64,000 nt of DNA from a bacterium SCSIO 12741 (GTDB taxonomy: Bacteria > Bacteroidota > Bacteroidia > Flavobacteriales_G > Salibacteraceae), in assembly GCA_024398055.1 (NCBI GenBank), contig CP073749.1:1174594-1238593 (forward strand), written 5' to 3'. Under the pieces are notes generated by a model that was not told the DNA's origin, did not search any database, and saw nothing but the letters and a program-made list of their open reading frames with translations. The position numbers and the translations under genes are program-made. Numbering within the stretch: the first letter of the stretch is position 1; each line of letters opens with the position of its first letter. This document shows, one piece after another, positions 7,324 to 16,661 of the stretch.

Positions 7324-9623
7324 TTCGATTCCTTTCCCAAAATTTCTACGGTACGTCTGATTTCATGACCCTCTGCATCGAGAAGGACTAAATCATATTT
7401 CCCTGGTTCAGGCTGAAGAGATAGCTGGTGAATGCCTTGAGTTTCGCCTAAATATCGATCGCCCAAATGCCAAAAAATGGTGCTCTCCGGATTGCGATGA
7501 ACGGCCTGAAATACCACCTTACCGAGTTTTCCATCTACCTCAACAGGAATATAAATTTTGAGGTTATGCTTATCCGGAAAAATGAGTCCCATTGGATTGG
7601 AAGGGCGCTCGGTTGTACACACCCTGGCCAGGGCTGGCACCCGTTCATAGTCTCCATGAAACTGACTGTAATACCATTCCCTCACCGGGCTTAGCTGAAA
7701 ATAGGAGTGCCAGGCATAAGGCATTCCACTTGGCAAACACTGCCGATTGTACCTCCGCTCACCCAAAGTGTCGGTTAAGTAGCGATGGCAATAATGGCAG
7801 GGTAGAACTTCCTTCATATTCCTTGGAACCGGAAGACTTTCCGCAGATCGACAATTCTCCGATTTGGGCAACCCGCTATGGAGGCATAATTCACGCTCTT
7901 CCCATCCGGAATAGGGCATTTCAAACCAAGACGCCTCAGGAATAAAATTGGCAATTTTCATCATCAATGGAACCGCCTTGGAGGCCCCTGTAAGTCCTGG
8001 CCGGCCTTCGCCATCGGCATTGCCCAGCCAAACGCCAATGACATACTGAGGATTATACCCTATTGCCCAGGCATCACGGTTACCAAAACTGGTTCCTGTC
8101 TTCCAGGCCAAAGTAGGCTTTCTTGATGCATTCTGGTCTCTAACGCCAACCAGGGCCTGAGTGGTAAACCAGGCCAAGCTGGGTTCTAAGGTGGGTTTCA
8201 AATTCGTATTCTCCGCTGCGGAAGACGGTAAAATTTTCAGCTTCTCCGGAGATTGTTCCTGCACCGCTCGAGCCAAATTGAGGTACATCTCAGATAGATT
8301 TTCCAAAGTACCTTCACTACCTCCCAAAATCAAACTCAAGCCATAATGATCTGACGGAAAGTCCAGTGTTCTCATCCCCCAACTACTCAAGTATTGATAA
8401 AATCGCTCTACACCATACCGTTGTAATTCATTAACCGCAGGTACATTAAGCGATCGGTTAAGAGCATGATCAGCTGGCACTACGCCCTCAAATTGTCGAT
8501 TAAAGTTCTTAGGACTGTATCCCCGAAAATTGACCGGAATATCATCTACGAGAGAATAAGGAGTCATTTTCCCATCCTCCAACATGGCTGCAAACAAAAA
8601 GGGCTTGAGCAAACTTCCAGTGCTTCGTCGAGCCCCCACCATATCTACCCAATTATCGTGACGGTACTGGAGATCCTTTGAATTTCCAACGTAAGCTTTG
8701 ACCTCACCGGTGGACACCTCAATGACCAAAGCTGAGAGGTTGTAAATATGGTTGTAAGCATTTTCCTCAGCCACCTGATTCAACACTTCGTTCGTTTGAT
8801 CCTGAAGATAGGGATCCAAGGTAGATCTTAGGGTTTGTCCTTCATGAATGGCTTGTAAGCGATCCACTAAATGGGCTGCTCTTCGCGGTAATGGCTGGGG
8901 CCTTTCTGGAATAGGTTCGAGCAAGGCCAGGGAGAATTCGTTGGAATCAATCACCTCGTTGTGAAGTAATTTTTCCAAAAGACGGTTTCTCTTTCGGGCC
9001 AGAGGTTCCCGATTTTTTCCTGGATAAATCATGGATGGTGCATTGGGCAAAACGGCAAGTGTAGCGCTCTCCGCCCAAGTGAGTTTCTCGGCCGGCTTGC
9101 CATAATACCGCCAGGACGCCGCTTCAAGTCCCACCACATTCCCACCAAAAGGTGCATGGGCCGCATAAAGCTGGAGGATTTCGTCTTTGCTGTAAGACCA
9201 TTCAAGTCTCATGGCCAAAACCATTTCCCAGATCTTTTCCGGATAAGTTCGAGGTGGGTTTTCCCGGGACAAGCGAATCACCTGCATGGTCAACGTGCTC
9301 CCTCCGCTTTTCACCCTTCCTGATTTGATATTACTCCAAAGTGCCCGACTCAAACTAACCGGATTTACTCCCGGATGCCAATAAAAATACTCATCCTCAA
9401 AATGAAGTAAGGAACTCGCAAATCGATCAGGAACGGAATCGGAAAGGGGAAAACGCCATTGCCCATCTCGGGCGGTATGAGCTCCCAGCAATCCGCCTTG
9501 ACTATCCAACACCACAGTGCTGTAGGGAACATCAAATAGAGGATTGGGGAGAATCCAGGCAAAGGCCACAGACACCCCAATCAAAATCGCTATTCGAAAT
9601 CGATACTTATTGAGCCAGCTCAT
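7320..9623 (-). CDS. pbpC: Penicillin-binding protein 1C
   Basis: Bifunctional peptidoglycan synthase-type protein, 767 residues, with an N-terminal membrane anchor (about 8-26). The GT51 glycosyltransferase domain shows EDEYFYWHPG with catalytic Glu76 and the SGGSTLTMQ motif. The transpeptidase domain shows STGSLLK, SLN and KTGTS boxes. The C-terminal 90 residues form the BiPBP_C domain diagnostic of PBP1C. Its start overlaps the end of the alpha-2-macroglobulin gene by 17 bp. The pbpC/alpha-2-macroglobulin pairing is conserved in E. coli (yfhM-pbpC) and elsewhere, where both act in the periplasm, proposed to repair the wall and trap attacking proteases. Confidence 0.95.
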   Translation of the reverse strand: MSWLNKYRFRIAILIGVSVAFAWILPNPLFDVPYSTVVLDSQGGLLGAHTARDGQWRFPLSDSVPDRFASSLLHFEDEYFYWHPGVNPVSLSRALWSNIKSGRVKSGGSTLTMQVIRLSRENPPRTYPEKIWEMVLAMRLEWSYSKDEILQLYAAHAPFGGNVVGLEAASWRYYGKPAEKLTWAESATLAVLPNAPSMIYPGKNREPLARKRNRLLEKLLHNEVIDSNEFSLALLEPIPERPQPLPRRAAHLVDRLQAIHEGQTLRSTLDPYLQDQTNEVLNQVAEENAYNHIYNLSALVIEVSTGEVKAYVGNSKDLQYRHDNWVDMVGARRSTGSLLKPFLFAAMLEDGKMTPYSLVDDIPVNFRGYSPKNFNRQFEGVVPADHALNRSLNVPAVNELQRYGVERFYQYLSSWGMRTLDFPSDHYGLSLILGGSEGTLENLSEMYLNLARAVQEQSPEKLKILPSSAAENTNLKPTLEPSLAWFTTQALVGVRDQNASRKPTLAWKTGTSFGNRDAWAIGYNPQYVIGVWLGNADGEGRPGLTGASKAVPLMMKIANFIPEASWFEMPYSGWEERELCLHSGLPKSENCRSAESLPVPRNMKEVLPCHYCHRYLTDTLGERRYNRQCLPSGMPYAWHSYFQLSPVREWYYSQFHGDYERVPALARVCTTERPSNPMGLIFPDKHNLKIYIPVEVDGKLGKVVFQAVHRNPESTIFWHLGDRYLGETQGIHQLSLQPEPGKYDLVLLDAEGHEIRRTVEILGKESN

Positions 9624-11019
9624 CTCCGCTCACTACCTCTACCCATTGCCCTTTTTCCCGGGCATAGATATCTTCAGAATACATGGCTTCACAGCTGGTA
9701 GCAGGCAAATAGAATTTACCCAAGTAGGCGGCATTCAATTTTATTCGGAAAGTCTTAACCGCATTGCGTCTAAGGTTGAAATAAGAATAGACGCGATCAT
9801 CTCGAATGTCTTGATAATCTGGCTCATCGGAAGCAAATTGCCCTTCCATACCTTCAATACGTTGATTGCGAATCTCCCATCCTGATGGGAATACCTGGCT
9901 CAACACGAGGTTTTGATAATGATCCAAATGTCCTGGGTTATTCACGGTTACCTCAGCAATAAAATCGCTTCCTTGCTTCAAACTCGATACATCCAAAGGA
10001 TAACCATCTGCATCCAGGTAGCTTACTTTCATGATAAGATTGTTGCTCTCACTGATCTCTTCACTTACTTCCGGAACTCCCCTCCGAATGACATTGACAA
10101 ACACAGCTCCGCCAGAGTTATTTTTAATCTGAATATCTCCTGCTTTCTCGGGATCTGTTAACTTGACTACATACATTCCTTTTCCGCCAGAAATAGAGCC
10201 TTTTTGAGCTCCTACCTCATATTCTACCTGAAGAGCATCAGCTCCTCCAACCGATTTTTGGTAGCGTGAAATCGCCATTAGAGAAAAGGACACTTCCTGC
10301 GTACTCAACCATCGGGTGGTATTCAAACGTTTGGCAATTACCTTGGTCAATTCCAGGGATTTTGTGGTATTCCCTAAATCGGTGTAGGTCATTAAGATTA
10401 AAGCACGGTCTCTTAGCGATGAACCGTAGGTATAATCCAGTTCGCGGTATTCCTCTACCTGAGTAGAGAGACCGGCAATGAGTTTTTCAGCTTCCTGCTT
10501 CTGCCCCATTTGAGCATAGGCCGAAGCCAACATCCATTTAGCCCTGGGACTAATTTCTTCGGTACTGTTCAAACGATTCATGGAGCCTACTTCCGGCTTC
10601 CCAGCTAAGGCCAATGTATAAAGACGGTAAGCCTGGGCTAATCCTAAATTTCTCAGGTTCTTTTGATTCGGCATTTCAAAGGAAGCCGCTGCCTGCTTTT
10701 GATACCTGATCCACCGGTCTTTAAAACCAGATGGAATATCATACCCTTCTCGTTCCGCTTCCAGCAAGAAATGACCTGCATAGCTACTTCCCCAATCGGA
10801 GCTTGTATTACTTCCTGGCCAATAACCAAATCCACCCGAACTGATTTGCATTTGCATCAAACGAGTAATGGCAGCATCCACATTTTGTCGCGCTCTTTCC
10901 TCCTCCTGATCGGTCATATCCACAAGAGATCCGAGGTACAACTGGGGGAAGGCCCGGGATGTAGTTTGCTCCACGCATCCATGAGGATAGGTTAGCAGGT
11001 AATGCATTCTATAACCCAA
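9607..11019 (-). CDS. Alpha-2-macroglobulin, C-terminal part (thioester and complement-like region)
   Basis: This 470-residue frame starts within the macroglobulin, and its first Met is internal. Right at its beginning lies YPHGCVEQTTS, the Cys-x-Glu-Gln thioester motif (Cys codon 10975-10977) that forms the covalent trap with attacking proteases. An alpha/alpha-toroid thioester domain follows (to about residue 230 of the fragment), then beta domains corresponding to the receptor-binding-like end. It runs 17 bp into pbpC. It is not expected to be translated independently. Confidence 0.8.
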   Translation of the reverse strand: MGYRMHYLLTYPHGCVEQTTSRAFPQLYLGSLVDMTDQEEERARQNVDAAITRLMQMQISSGGFGYWPGSNTSSDWGSSYAGHFLLEAEREGYDIPSGFKDRWIRYQKQAAASFEMPNQKNLRNLGLAQAYRLYTLALAGKPEVGSMNRLNSTEEISPRAKWMLASAYAQMGQKQEAEKLIAGLSTQVEEYRELDYTYGSSLRDRALILMTYTDLGNTTKSLELTKVIAKRLNTTRWLSTQEVSFSLMAISRYQKSVGGADALQVEYEVGAQKGSISGGKGMYVVKLTDPEKAGDIQIKNNSGGAVFVNVIRRGVPEVSEEISESNNLIMKVSYLDADGYPLDVSSLKQGSDFIAEVTVNNPGHLDHYQNLVLSQVFPSGWEIRNQRIEGMEGQFASDEPDYQDIRDDRVYSYFNLRRNAVKTFRIKLNAAYLGKFYLPATSCEAMYSEDIYAREKGQWVEVVSGDELAQ

Positions 11020-12584
11020 ATTGATTGGGGAATGCTACTGAATTCTATTTCCGCTCCACGAGTTCCGGCTATTCCCAGAGGCTCATAATCGAGTTGAACG
11101 CCATTACCACTGGATACAATTTCGGAGGTCATTTGGAAGGTCGGTGAGTTCGCATTTCGCACCTGAACTTCCAATTCCTCAAACGAAGTCTCCGAACCTG
11201 ATTTGGCCTCAACACGCAAAGTCCCTTTACCAACGGATTGTTTCACCTTCACTTGTACATAGATCAATTGATCGCCAATTTGGTCAAACTGCAATTGGTG
11301 ATTGGGATTCAGAATTTCGAATTGTTCGTTGCCCGAAACCTTTAATTTCACCCGCTTCACTTTTTCATCCATGGCAAACACATTGACCGGAAGCTGAAGT
11401 TCTTCACCAGGACCCAAAACCCTGGGCAAGGTGGTCATCACCATTAACGGTTTCTTCACGGGAACGGCCTTTTCGGCACGGCCATAGGCTTTATCTTGTC
11501 CGGCAACAACCATTACCCGCACTGAGCCTACATAATTCGGCAGCTTTAGGGTATGCTCGTTAGTTCCACCCGTGTATTCAAAAGGTCCGAGGAAGCGCAC
11601 TACGGGTTTAAAGCGTTTGGCTTTTTCGTCCTGTGCTTTTAATTCTTCATCACCACCAAGAGCCAGCAAGGCATTAAGCTTACCGGAATAGGCTCCAATC
11701 ACATATTGGTACAAGTCCCAGGTTTTTACTCCCAAAGCTTCTCGGGCATAAAAGGTCCAATGCGGGTTCGGGGTTTTGAATCGGGTCAAATCCAGCAATC
11801 CTTCATCCACCACAGCCAGGGTGTAGGTCATATCCTTCCCGTCCTTTTCGCTGACTTTGATTTCAAATTCCTCTTCAGGCCTCAACTCATCGGCCATGGC
11901 AATTTGAGGTTCCAATCGCGTAGCTGGGTCTTCCACAAGCACAGGTAGAATTCCGTAAAGACGGATCGGGAGATCATTCGCCGTTTGAGCATGGGGCTGC
12001 AGGTAGGTAATATGAACATAGGCGTTAGGAGCCATGTTGCTTCTGGCTTCCAACTCAATAATGGTTTGATCTTTCTCGGTCGGATACCACTTGGATTCAA
12101 TGACCTCTGAACCATTTTCCAGAGAGTACAAGAGCTTTCCACCTTCTGAAGTAGGAACAGTCACTCGCACGGTTTCACCTACCTCATATTTCTTCTTGTC
12201 TAACGAGAATGTGAGCATGGATGCCCCACCTGGATTTTCGCTACGAGCCCTTCCGGCCCAACCAGGCCAATCGACATAAACGGTTTTACCTGTGGCGTGC
12301 CCACCAATCGGATCGGTGATTCGGATCAGATAACGCCCCCAGTCGGGGTACTTAATCTGGAAGGTAAAGTTTCCGGTACCATTCAAAGTGTTGAAGGTCT
12401 TTTTGGTAATGAGGTTATATTCCGAGTTGGATAGGTAGTTTGCAAAATTTTCCTGTTCCTGACTCCACCACCATCTCCAGGCTACTTTGTAAACCCGGGC
12501 TTCCAAACCTTCCAATGAAACCGGCTTTCCATTTTCATCTACCGTTGCTACTTCCACCTGATGATCGGTATCGGTGAGCAACAT
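10992..12584 (-). CDS. Alpha-2-macroglobulin, middle part (macroglobulin and A2M domains)
   Basis: A 530-residue frame carrying the later macroglobulin-like beta domains, the bait region and the A2M family domain. The motif YTLAVVDEGLLDLTRF (the conserved VVDEGLL of the family) is present, followed by the KPVVRFLGPF segment and a beta domain before the thioester region. It begins with the codon following the first frameshift and ends 12 residues past the second. It should be read as an internal segment of the 9607-15166 gene. Confidence 0.8.
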   Translation of the reverse strand: MLLTDTDHQVEVATVDENGKPVSLEGLEARVYKVAWRWWWSQEQENFANYLSNSEYNLITKKTFNTLNGTGNFTFQIKYPDWGRYLIRITDPIGGHATGKTVYVDWPGWAGRARSENPGGASMLTFSLDKKKYEVGETVRVTVPTSEGGKLLYSLENGSEVIESKWYPTEKDQTIIELEARSNMAPNAYVHITYLQPHAQTANDLPIRLYGILPVLVEDPATRLEPQIAMADELRPEEEFEIKVSEKDGKDMTYTLAVVDEGLLDLTRFKTPNPHWTFYAREALGVKTWDLYQYVIGAYSGKLNALLALGGDEELKAQDEKAKRFKPVVRFLGPFEYTGGTNEHTLKLPNYVGSVRVMVVAGQDKAYGRAEKAVPVKKPLMVMTTLPRVLGPGEELQLPVNVFAMDEKVKRVKLKVSGNEQFEILNPNHQLQFDQIGDQLIYVQVKVKQSVGKGTLRVEAKSGSETSFEELEVQVRNANSPTFQMTSEIVSSGNGVQLDYEPLGIAGTRGAEIEFSSIPQSIWVIECITC

Positions 12585-15166
12585 GCCCGAGCGGCATCTC
12601 CCTTCGGTGTTTTGATCCCTACATAATGGGGAAAGGGCGAATACGGAATGGAATAATTATCAATGCTGTAAGCTCCGCCTTTTTCAAATACCCGAGTGGT
12701 AAATTGAACCTTAAGCATTCCAGGTGCTTCGTAGGCTTCTTCAAGTTCAAAGTTGACCTCTGTGCTACCTTCCTGACTCAATGCTCCTGTAAATATCTCC
12801 CTGGAATCGGAGTAGTATTTTCTTACTGGATCTTGAAACTCGTATTCGGCATATCGGTCAAACTTGGTTACTCCTTGCTTAATTCCTGCTTCCACAATGG
12901 CCTTGAGACCCGAAGCCGGAGCGCCGTGTAACCACTTACTGGATAGCTTACCTGACATTACATTTCCCGAATTGGAAGTGAGTATTTCTGTATCAAAGGC
13001 CAGGTTAATTTTTAGTCGATTTGGCTTAATGTCTTCAATACGTAAATTCTTGGTAAAACTGGCTCCTCCTACTTTGACTACGGCACGCCACATTCCGGTT
13101 GGCGCATCATCTTCGGTTCGGGTTCTAAAGGAGTAAACGCCGTTAACACCTTTGTTTTTTACCAACCGTCGGTGCATCTGACCTCTAGGGTTATACATCT
13201 CCAAAATAACCGGGTGATTCTCAGGAAGGGGTTCCAGGTTGTTTTCGATCATGCAGGTGAGGTACAAAGAATCTCCTGGCCGCCATACACCGCGTTCGCC
13301 ATATACAAAACCCTTGAGTCCTTTTTGAACCTTGGTGCCTGCTACATCAAACTTACTCAACGACAGGGAGGATCCATCATCCAACCGCAGGTATCCACGC
13401 TGGTCTCCTCTACTCGCTACTAACAAAAAGGGTTTACCAGATAACTCCATTTCTGCCTTTCCTTCCGCAGCTGTTCGAGCATTGGCCACTCCTTGCTGTT
13501 GGTAATTCACCAATTCCAATTCCACTCCAGAGAGAGGTTCAGTGGTATTGATGTCTACCGCATAAACGTTGAGTTTCTTTCCACTACCCCGTTTCACAAT
13601 CAAGCCAATATCACTGGCCAGGAAATTTCGGGAAGCCGTCCGCTTACCACCATAGTAGGATGGACTACAAGGATTATCTCGCTCCGACCAGTTGTAATCG
13701 TTGCCGTAATTCCAGGGATCATAAGACCAATAGTTTTCAGCACCATCCCAATAAGAGCTTTCGGAGTCCATGCTGTAATCCCAATCTTCTTGAATCTCGG
13801 TTTCTTCTTCGTCCCCGCCTTCATCAGAACATGGGTAGAGCGAATAACCTTTTCTAAAACTCAATTGCACCCGGTAAATCGCCCCTGGTTCGGTGGCCAT
13901 TTTTTCGGATAGATTGACAGAAAAGGTGTTCCATTTTCCACGGTCAATAGGATTCTCAGTCAGGAGGTCAATTTTTTCGCGAAAGACCAATCTTCCTACT
14001 CGTTTCAATTCATTCTCCCCATCCAGTTGATTCACCTGAAGAAACTGAGCAACATTGTCTTCGTAAATCTGAATAACCCTCAGGTCAACAGCATTCAGGT
14101 TAACCGCTTCAAATGGAATTTCCAAGTTTCCCGATTGAGGCAGAATAACCCCGTCGCCCAGAAATTTAACAGCCGGTTTTATATCTTCAAAATGAACGGA
14201 TCGTGAAACGGTCTCCTGAGTTTTGTAACCCAAGGAATTCTCAATTCCGCTAAACAATTGAACGGTTTGCCAACCCGAAAAGCGTTTCTTCGGATAAACC
14301 TTGACTTCATTGTTTTCGACGTTGTAATCAAAGTCATCGTAGCGCCCAATTTTGATCATTCCCTTAAGGGTTTGAGAAGCATTCAGGGGATCGGAAAAGA
14401 CCAAACGCAAAAACTGCTTGGGATGCTGAATAACCTCGCTCTTTATCAGGGTAAAATCGTTGATGGCAGGAATTACTTGCTCTTCCTGACCTTCAATTTC
14501 CAGATCAAGATCAGAGGCATCCCATTCAATTAAAAACTGCGTTTGAGCATCTCCACGCAAAACGGAATCAATAACAAACTCATGGTGTTTGCGAGACTCG
14601 TCTGAAGTCCAGGTGGGTGCGAACTTGTCGTCGTCCTGGTAAAAGGAAAACGTTTGTTCAAGTTCATCCAGGTTGATAACATCGGAGGTAAGTACATTTC
14701 CCTTGACCTGGATGTACTGGAAATTCTGCTGATCGTAGGGGGACATATCGGTGATTCTCACCAAAAAGTCTTGCTTGGTAACTTGAAATTGAAACTCAAA
14801 GGTTTCCATCCCTTCGGGCATGAGCATCAACTTGCCAATATCAAAACTCCCGTTAATCACCTCACCGGAAGGAAGGCGTTCGTCGGGTATAAATTCGAGC
14901 GTTCGGTTGTCTTTAACCACAACTTCCCCATCAATGCCCGGATCGAAGTCAAACAAGTCTTCCAGGTCGATATCGGTAGGGCCTATCGGATCGTTTAATT
15001 TGATCACAATCGCCGATTCAGAGGATATTAGTCCCGAGCTAAAGGCAGCAATGTAATTAGAAAAAGCAGGGTTAATTTTAACAGGGTCTTTGCGGTCTCC
15101 ACAGGCCACGAGCAAGGCCAGGGCTACCAACCACAGGGCAGTGGCGCGTAGCGCATTTCTTTTCAT
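12548..15166 (-). CDS. Alpha-2-macroglobulin, N-terminal part with lipoprotein signal
   Basis: An 872-residue frame with the true start of the macroglobulin gene. The N-terminus has a signal sequence ending in the lipobox LVAC (Cys22) followed by Gly-Asp. The Asp at +2/+3 is inner-membrane retention-like by the E. coli rule, but Bacteroidota sorting differs. Several MG1-MG-type beta domains follow, with an Asp/Glu/Tyr/Trp-rich insertion near residues 455-505. Real homology stops at KTPKGDAAR; the last 12 residues are out of frame. The start lies 74 bp below the stop of a T9SS cargo gene on the same strand. Confidence 0.82.
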   Translation of the reverse strand: MKRNALRATALWLVALALLVACGDRKDPVKINPAFSNYIAAFSSGLISSESAIVIKLNDPIGPTDIDLEDLFDFDPGIDGEVVVKDNRTLEFIPDERLPSGEVINGSFDIGKLMLMPEGMETFEFQFQVTKQDFLVRITDMSPYDQQNFQYIQVKGNVLTSDVINLDELEQTFSFYQDDDKFAPTWTSDESRKHHEFVIDSVLRGDAQTQFLIEWDASDLDLEIEGQEEQVIPAINDFTLIKSEVIQHPKQFLRLVFSDPLNASQTLKGMIKIGRYDDFDYNVENNEVKVYPKKRFSGWQTVQLFSGIENSLGYKTQETVSRSVHFEDIKPAVKFLGDGVILPQSGNLEIPFEAVNLNAVDLRVIQIYEDNVAQFLQVNQLDGENELKRVGRLVFREKIDLLTENPIDRGKWNTFSVNLSEKMATEPGAIYRVQLSFRKGYSLYPCSDEGGDEEETEIQEDWDYSMDSESSYWDGAENYWSYDPWNYGNDYNWSERDNPCSPSYYGGKRTASRNFLASDIGLIVKRGSGKKLNVYAVDINTTEPLSGVELELVNYQQQGVANARTAAEGKAEMELSGKPFLLVASRGDQRGYLRLDDGSSLSLSKFDVAGTKVQKGLKGFVYGERGVWRPGDSLYLTCMIENNLEPLPENHPVILEMYNPRGQMHRRLVKNKGVNGVYSFRTRTEDDAPTGMWRAVVKVGGASFTKNLRIEDIKPNRLKINLAFDTEILTSNSGNVMSGKLSSKWLHGAPASGLKAIVEAGIKQGVTKFDRYAEYEFQDPVRKYYSDSREIFTGALSQEGSTEVNFELEEAYEAPGMLKVQFTTRVFEKGGAYSIDNYSIPYSPFPHYVGIKTPKGDAARACCSPIPIIRWK

Positions 15167-15240
15167 GGTTGTTTTAGAATTAGTAAATACTCGCCTGTTC
15201 TGAACAACAAGTTAGAAATAATTTGGGAGCTGGAGAGGGA

Positions 15241-16527
15241 TTAGTGGCTTATTTGAAGTACCTCACTGTTATTAATCCGTAAAAAGTAGACTCCAGCCGG
15301 AAGCTCACCCAAACCTTGAAGCTCGCCCTGCTGGTAAACTTCACGAATGACTTTTCCCTCAGCGTCAACCAAGGACAATACATCGGGAATTTGATTGCCT
15401 TCTACCTGAATACGGTCAGAAAACGGGATAGGATACACCTTCCAATCGGAAGCATTTTGATGTTCTGATATTCCCGTAACATCCAACACTTCGATGTATT
15501 GCTTCTTCCACTCTGTGGTGGTTCCAAAGCGATTGGTAACCGATAGGATGACATCGTACTTGCCGGGCTGTGTGAACTTTACTTCAATTACCTCGTCTCC
15601 ATCATTGGTACCGTTAATGTATTGAAAGGTCCCGGGATCAATTTTCCAGGAGCGGTTCAATCCAGAAATCATGGAGGTGTCTGTAATGGTAACGGTAGTG
15701 GAGGTATCCGCTGTGTTGCGATCCGCTTCGAAACCAACCAAATCGAGTTTACCATCTTCGTAGCGAATCTGATTGACCGCAAAATTTCCAACCAGCTCAT
15801 TTCCGGAAACGATCATAACCGGCCCCTGTTTTCCTTGAATGAACCACCGGTACTCCACTGTTGTAATGGGAATAGGCGGCAAAGCAATTCCAGCCAATTT
15901 GATGGAATCCACCTCTACTTTGGTCGACTTTACCCGAAGAGCATTGGAATAGGTTTTATAGGGCGTTTTTAACGTGCCCCACCCATCGGCTTCGGTTATG
16001 CGATAACCCTGTTGAATCATCTCAATTTGTCCTCCGAGGCTAAAACTTACCTTAAACGTGCTTGAGTCGCGATCTTGGAAATCCAAGGGAAACTGAAAGA
16101 TTTCATCCTTGTCTGAATAAAACTGAGGAACCGGAATTCCCTGATAGCTCATGGATCGTCCTTCTGCCGTCATTCTGGCGGAAGTAGTTTTGAAAACATC
16201 GTAAATGTCCTTCACCTGAAATTGCCCAAAGCCTAAAGAATCGGCTACCAAGGTCCCAAAAGCACCATTTCCAAGGGCGATGAAGAATATATTGATGCTC
16301 ACTGCAGATTGATACTTCTCGTCAGCTTGCGATTCAGGCATAAGATCCGTGTAATCCCAGGTATGGTTTGCCCCTGTCTGCTGGTAGTCTCTTCCCGGTG
16401 TTCCAGAGGAAACCGAATAGTTAAAATGAGAATTAACATCCGGCATTTCCTGGTGGGTCAGAGAGAATTGTGCACTTCCCCAAAAGGGCAAAGCGGCCAG
16501 CATTACAAAAGACAGAATATTCTTCAT
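15241..16527 (-). CDS. T9SS-exported protein with PKD-like domain and type A sorting domain
   Basis: A 428-residue secreted protein of unknown function. It has a Sec signal peptide (1-19, ending WGSAQ). A beta-rich N-terminal domain of about 250 residues that I cannot place is followed by a PKD-like domain (about 275-345, with EVKFTQPGKYDVILSVTN). A C-terminal T9SS sorting domain begins at WKVYPIPFSDRIQVEG and closes with LPAGVYFLRI. T9SS type A domains are cleaved at the cell surface after outer-membrane passage. It lies upstream of the macroglobulin gene on the same strand with a 74 bp gap and is divergent from the CDF transporter gene. Confidence 0.85.
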   Translation of the reverse strand: MKNILSFVMLAALPFWGSAQFSLTHQEMPDVNSHFNYSVSSGTPGRDYQQTGANHTWDYTDLMPESQADEKYQSAVSINIFFIALGNGAFGTLVADSLGFGQFQVKDIYDVFKTTSARMTAEGRSMSYQGIPVPQFYSDKDEIFQFPLDFQDRDSSTFKVSFSLGGQIEMIQQGYRITEADGWGTLKTPYKTYSNALRVKSTKVEVDSIKLAGIALPPIPITTVEYRWFIQGKQGPVMIVSGNELVGNFAVNQIRYEDGKLDLVGFEADRNTADTSTTVTITDTSMISGLNRSWKIDPGTFQYINGTNDGDEVIEVKFTQPGKYDVILSVTNRFGTTTEWKKQYIEVLDVTGISEHQNASDWKVYPIPFSDRIQVEGNQIPDVLSLVDAEGKVIREVYQQGELQGLGELPAGVYFLRINNSEVLQISH

Positions 16528-16545
16528 GGTTTCAACTTAATCGGC

Positions 16546-16553
16546 TAAAGGTA
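16546..16553 (-). promoter_or_regulatory. Possible -7 box variant TACCTTTA of a T9SS cargo gene
   Basis: It lies 18 bp before the ATG at 16527 and differs from TAnnTTTG at the last base. The same eight bases precede the other T9SS gene that starts at 50123, which is why it is worth recording. Confidence 0.3.
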
Positions 16554-16661
16554 CGAATCCCAAGGATATAGCTATAAACAGATGCTTGAGTGGCAAGGTT
16601 CAAAAACCGAAACTTGATTTTGATCAGGAGCTATCTGAATCGGTTTACCGTATTTTGCCCT

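Larger units (their letters stand above)
9607..15166 (-). pseudogene. Alpha-2-macroglobulin family lipoprotein, one gene split by two frameshifts
   Basis: Three consecutive reading frames (12548-15166, 10992-12584 and 9607-11019) together encode one bacterial alpha-2-macroglobulin of about 1853 residues, the normal family length. Frame 1 changes at the GGG run 12586-12588: one extra G (minus strand) restores GDAARGMLLTD. Frame 2 changes at the run of four at 11027-11030: one extra base restores IPPINLGYRMHYL, matching the family's pre-thioester segment. Both lesions are one-base losses in G/C runs. They may be assembly errors in an intact gene or a real inactivation. I favour error because everything else in the protein, including the lipobox and thioester motif, is well preserved. 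See the three part entries for domains. Confidence 0.85.

Noticed and set aside
10992..12588. Programmed ribosomal frameshifting in the macroglobulin gene
   Set aside because: There are two different sites in one gene, no slippery heptamer with a downstream structure is apparent, and both sites are simple short G/C runs that would need an added base. Sequencing error or mutation is simpler.
16590..16661. GTG at 16590 as start of the CDF transporter
   Set aside because: The added residues are atypical, and the GTG at 16662 gives the usual family N-terminus. The upstream start cannot be fully excluded.
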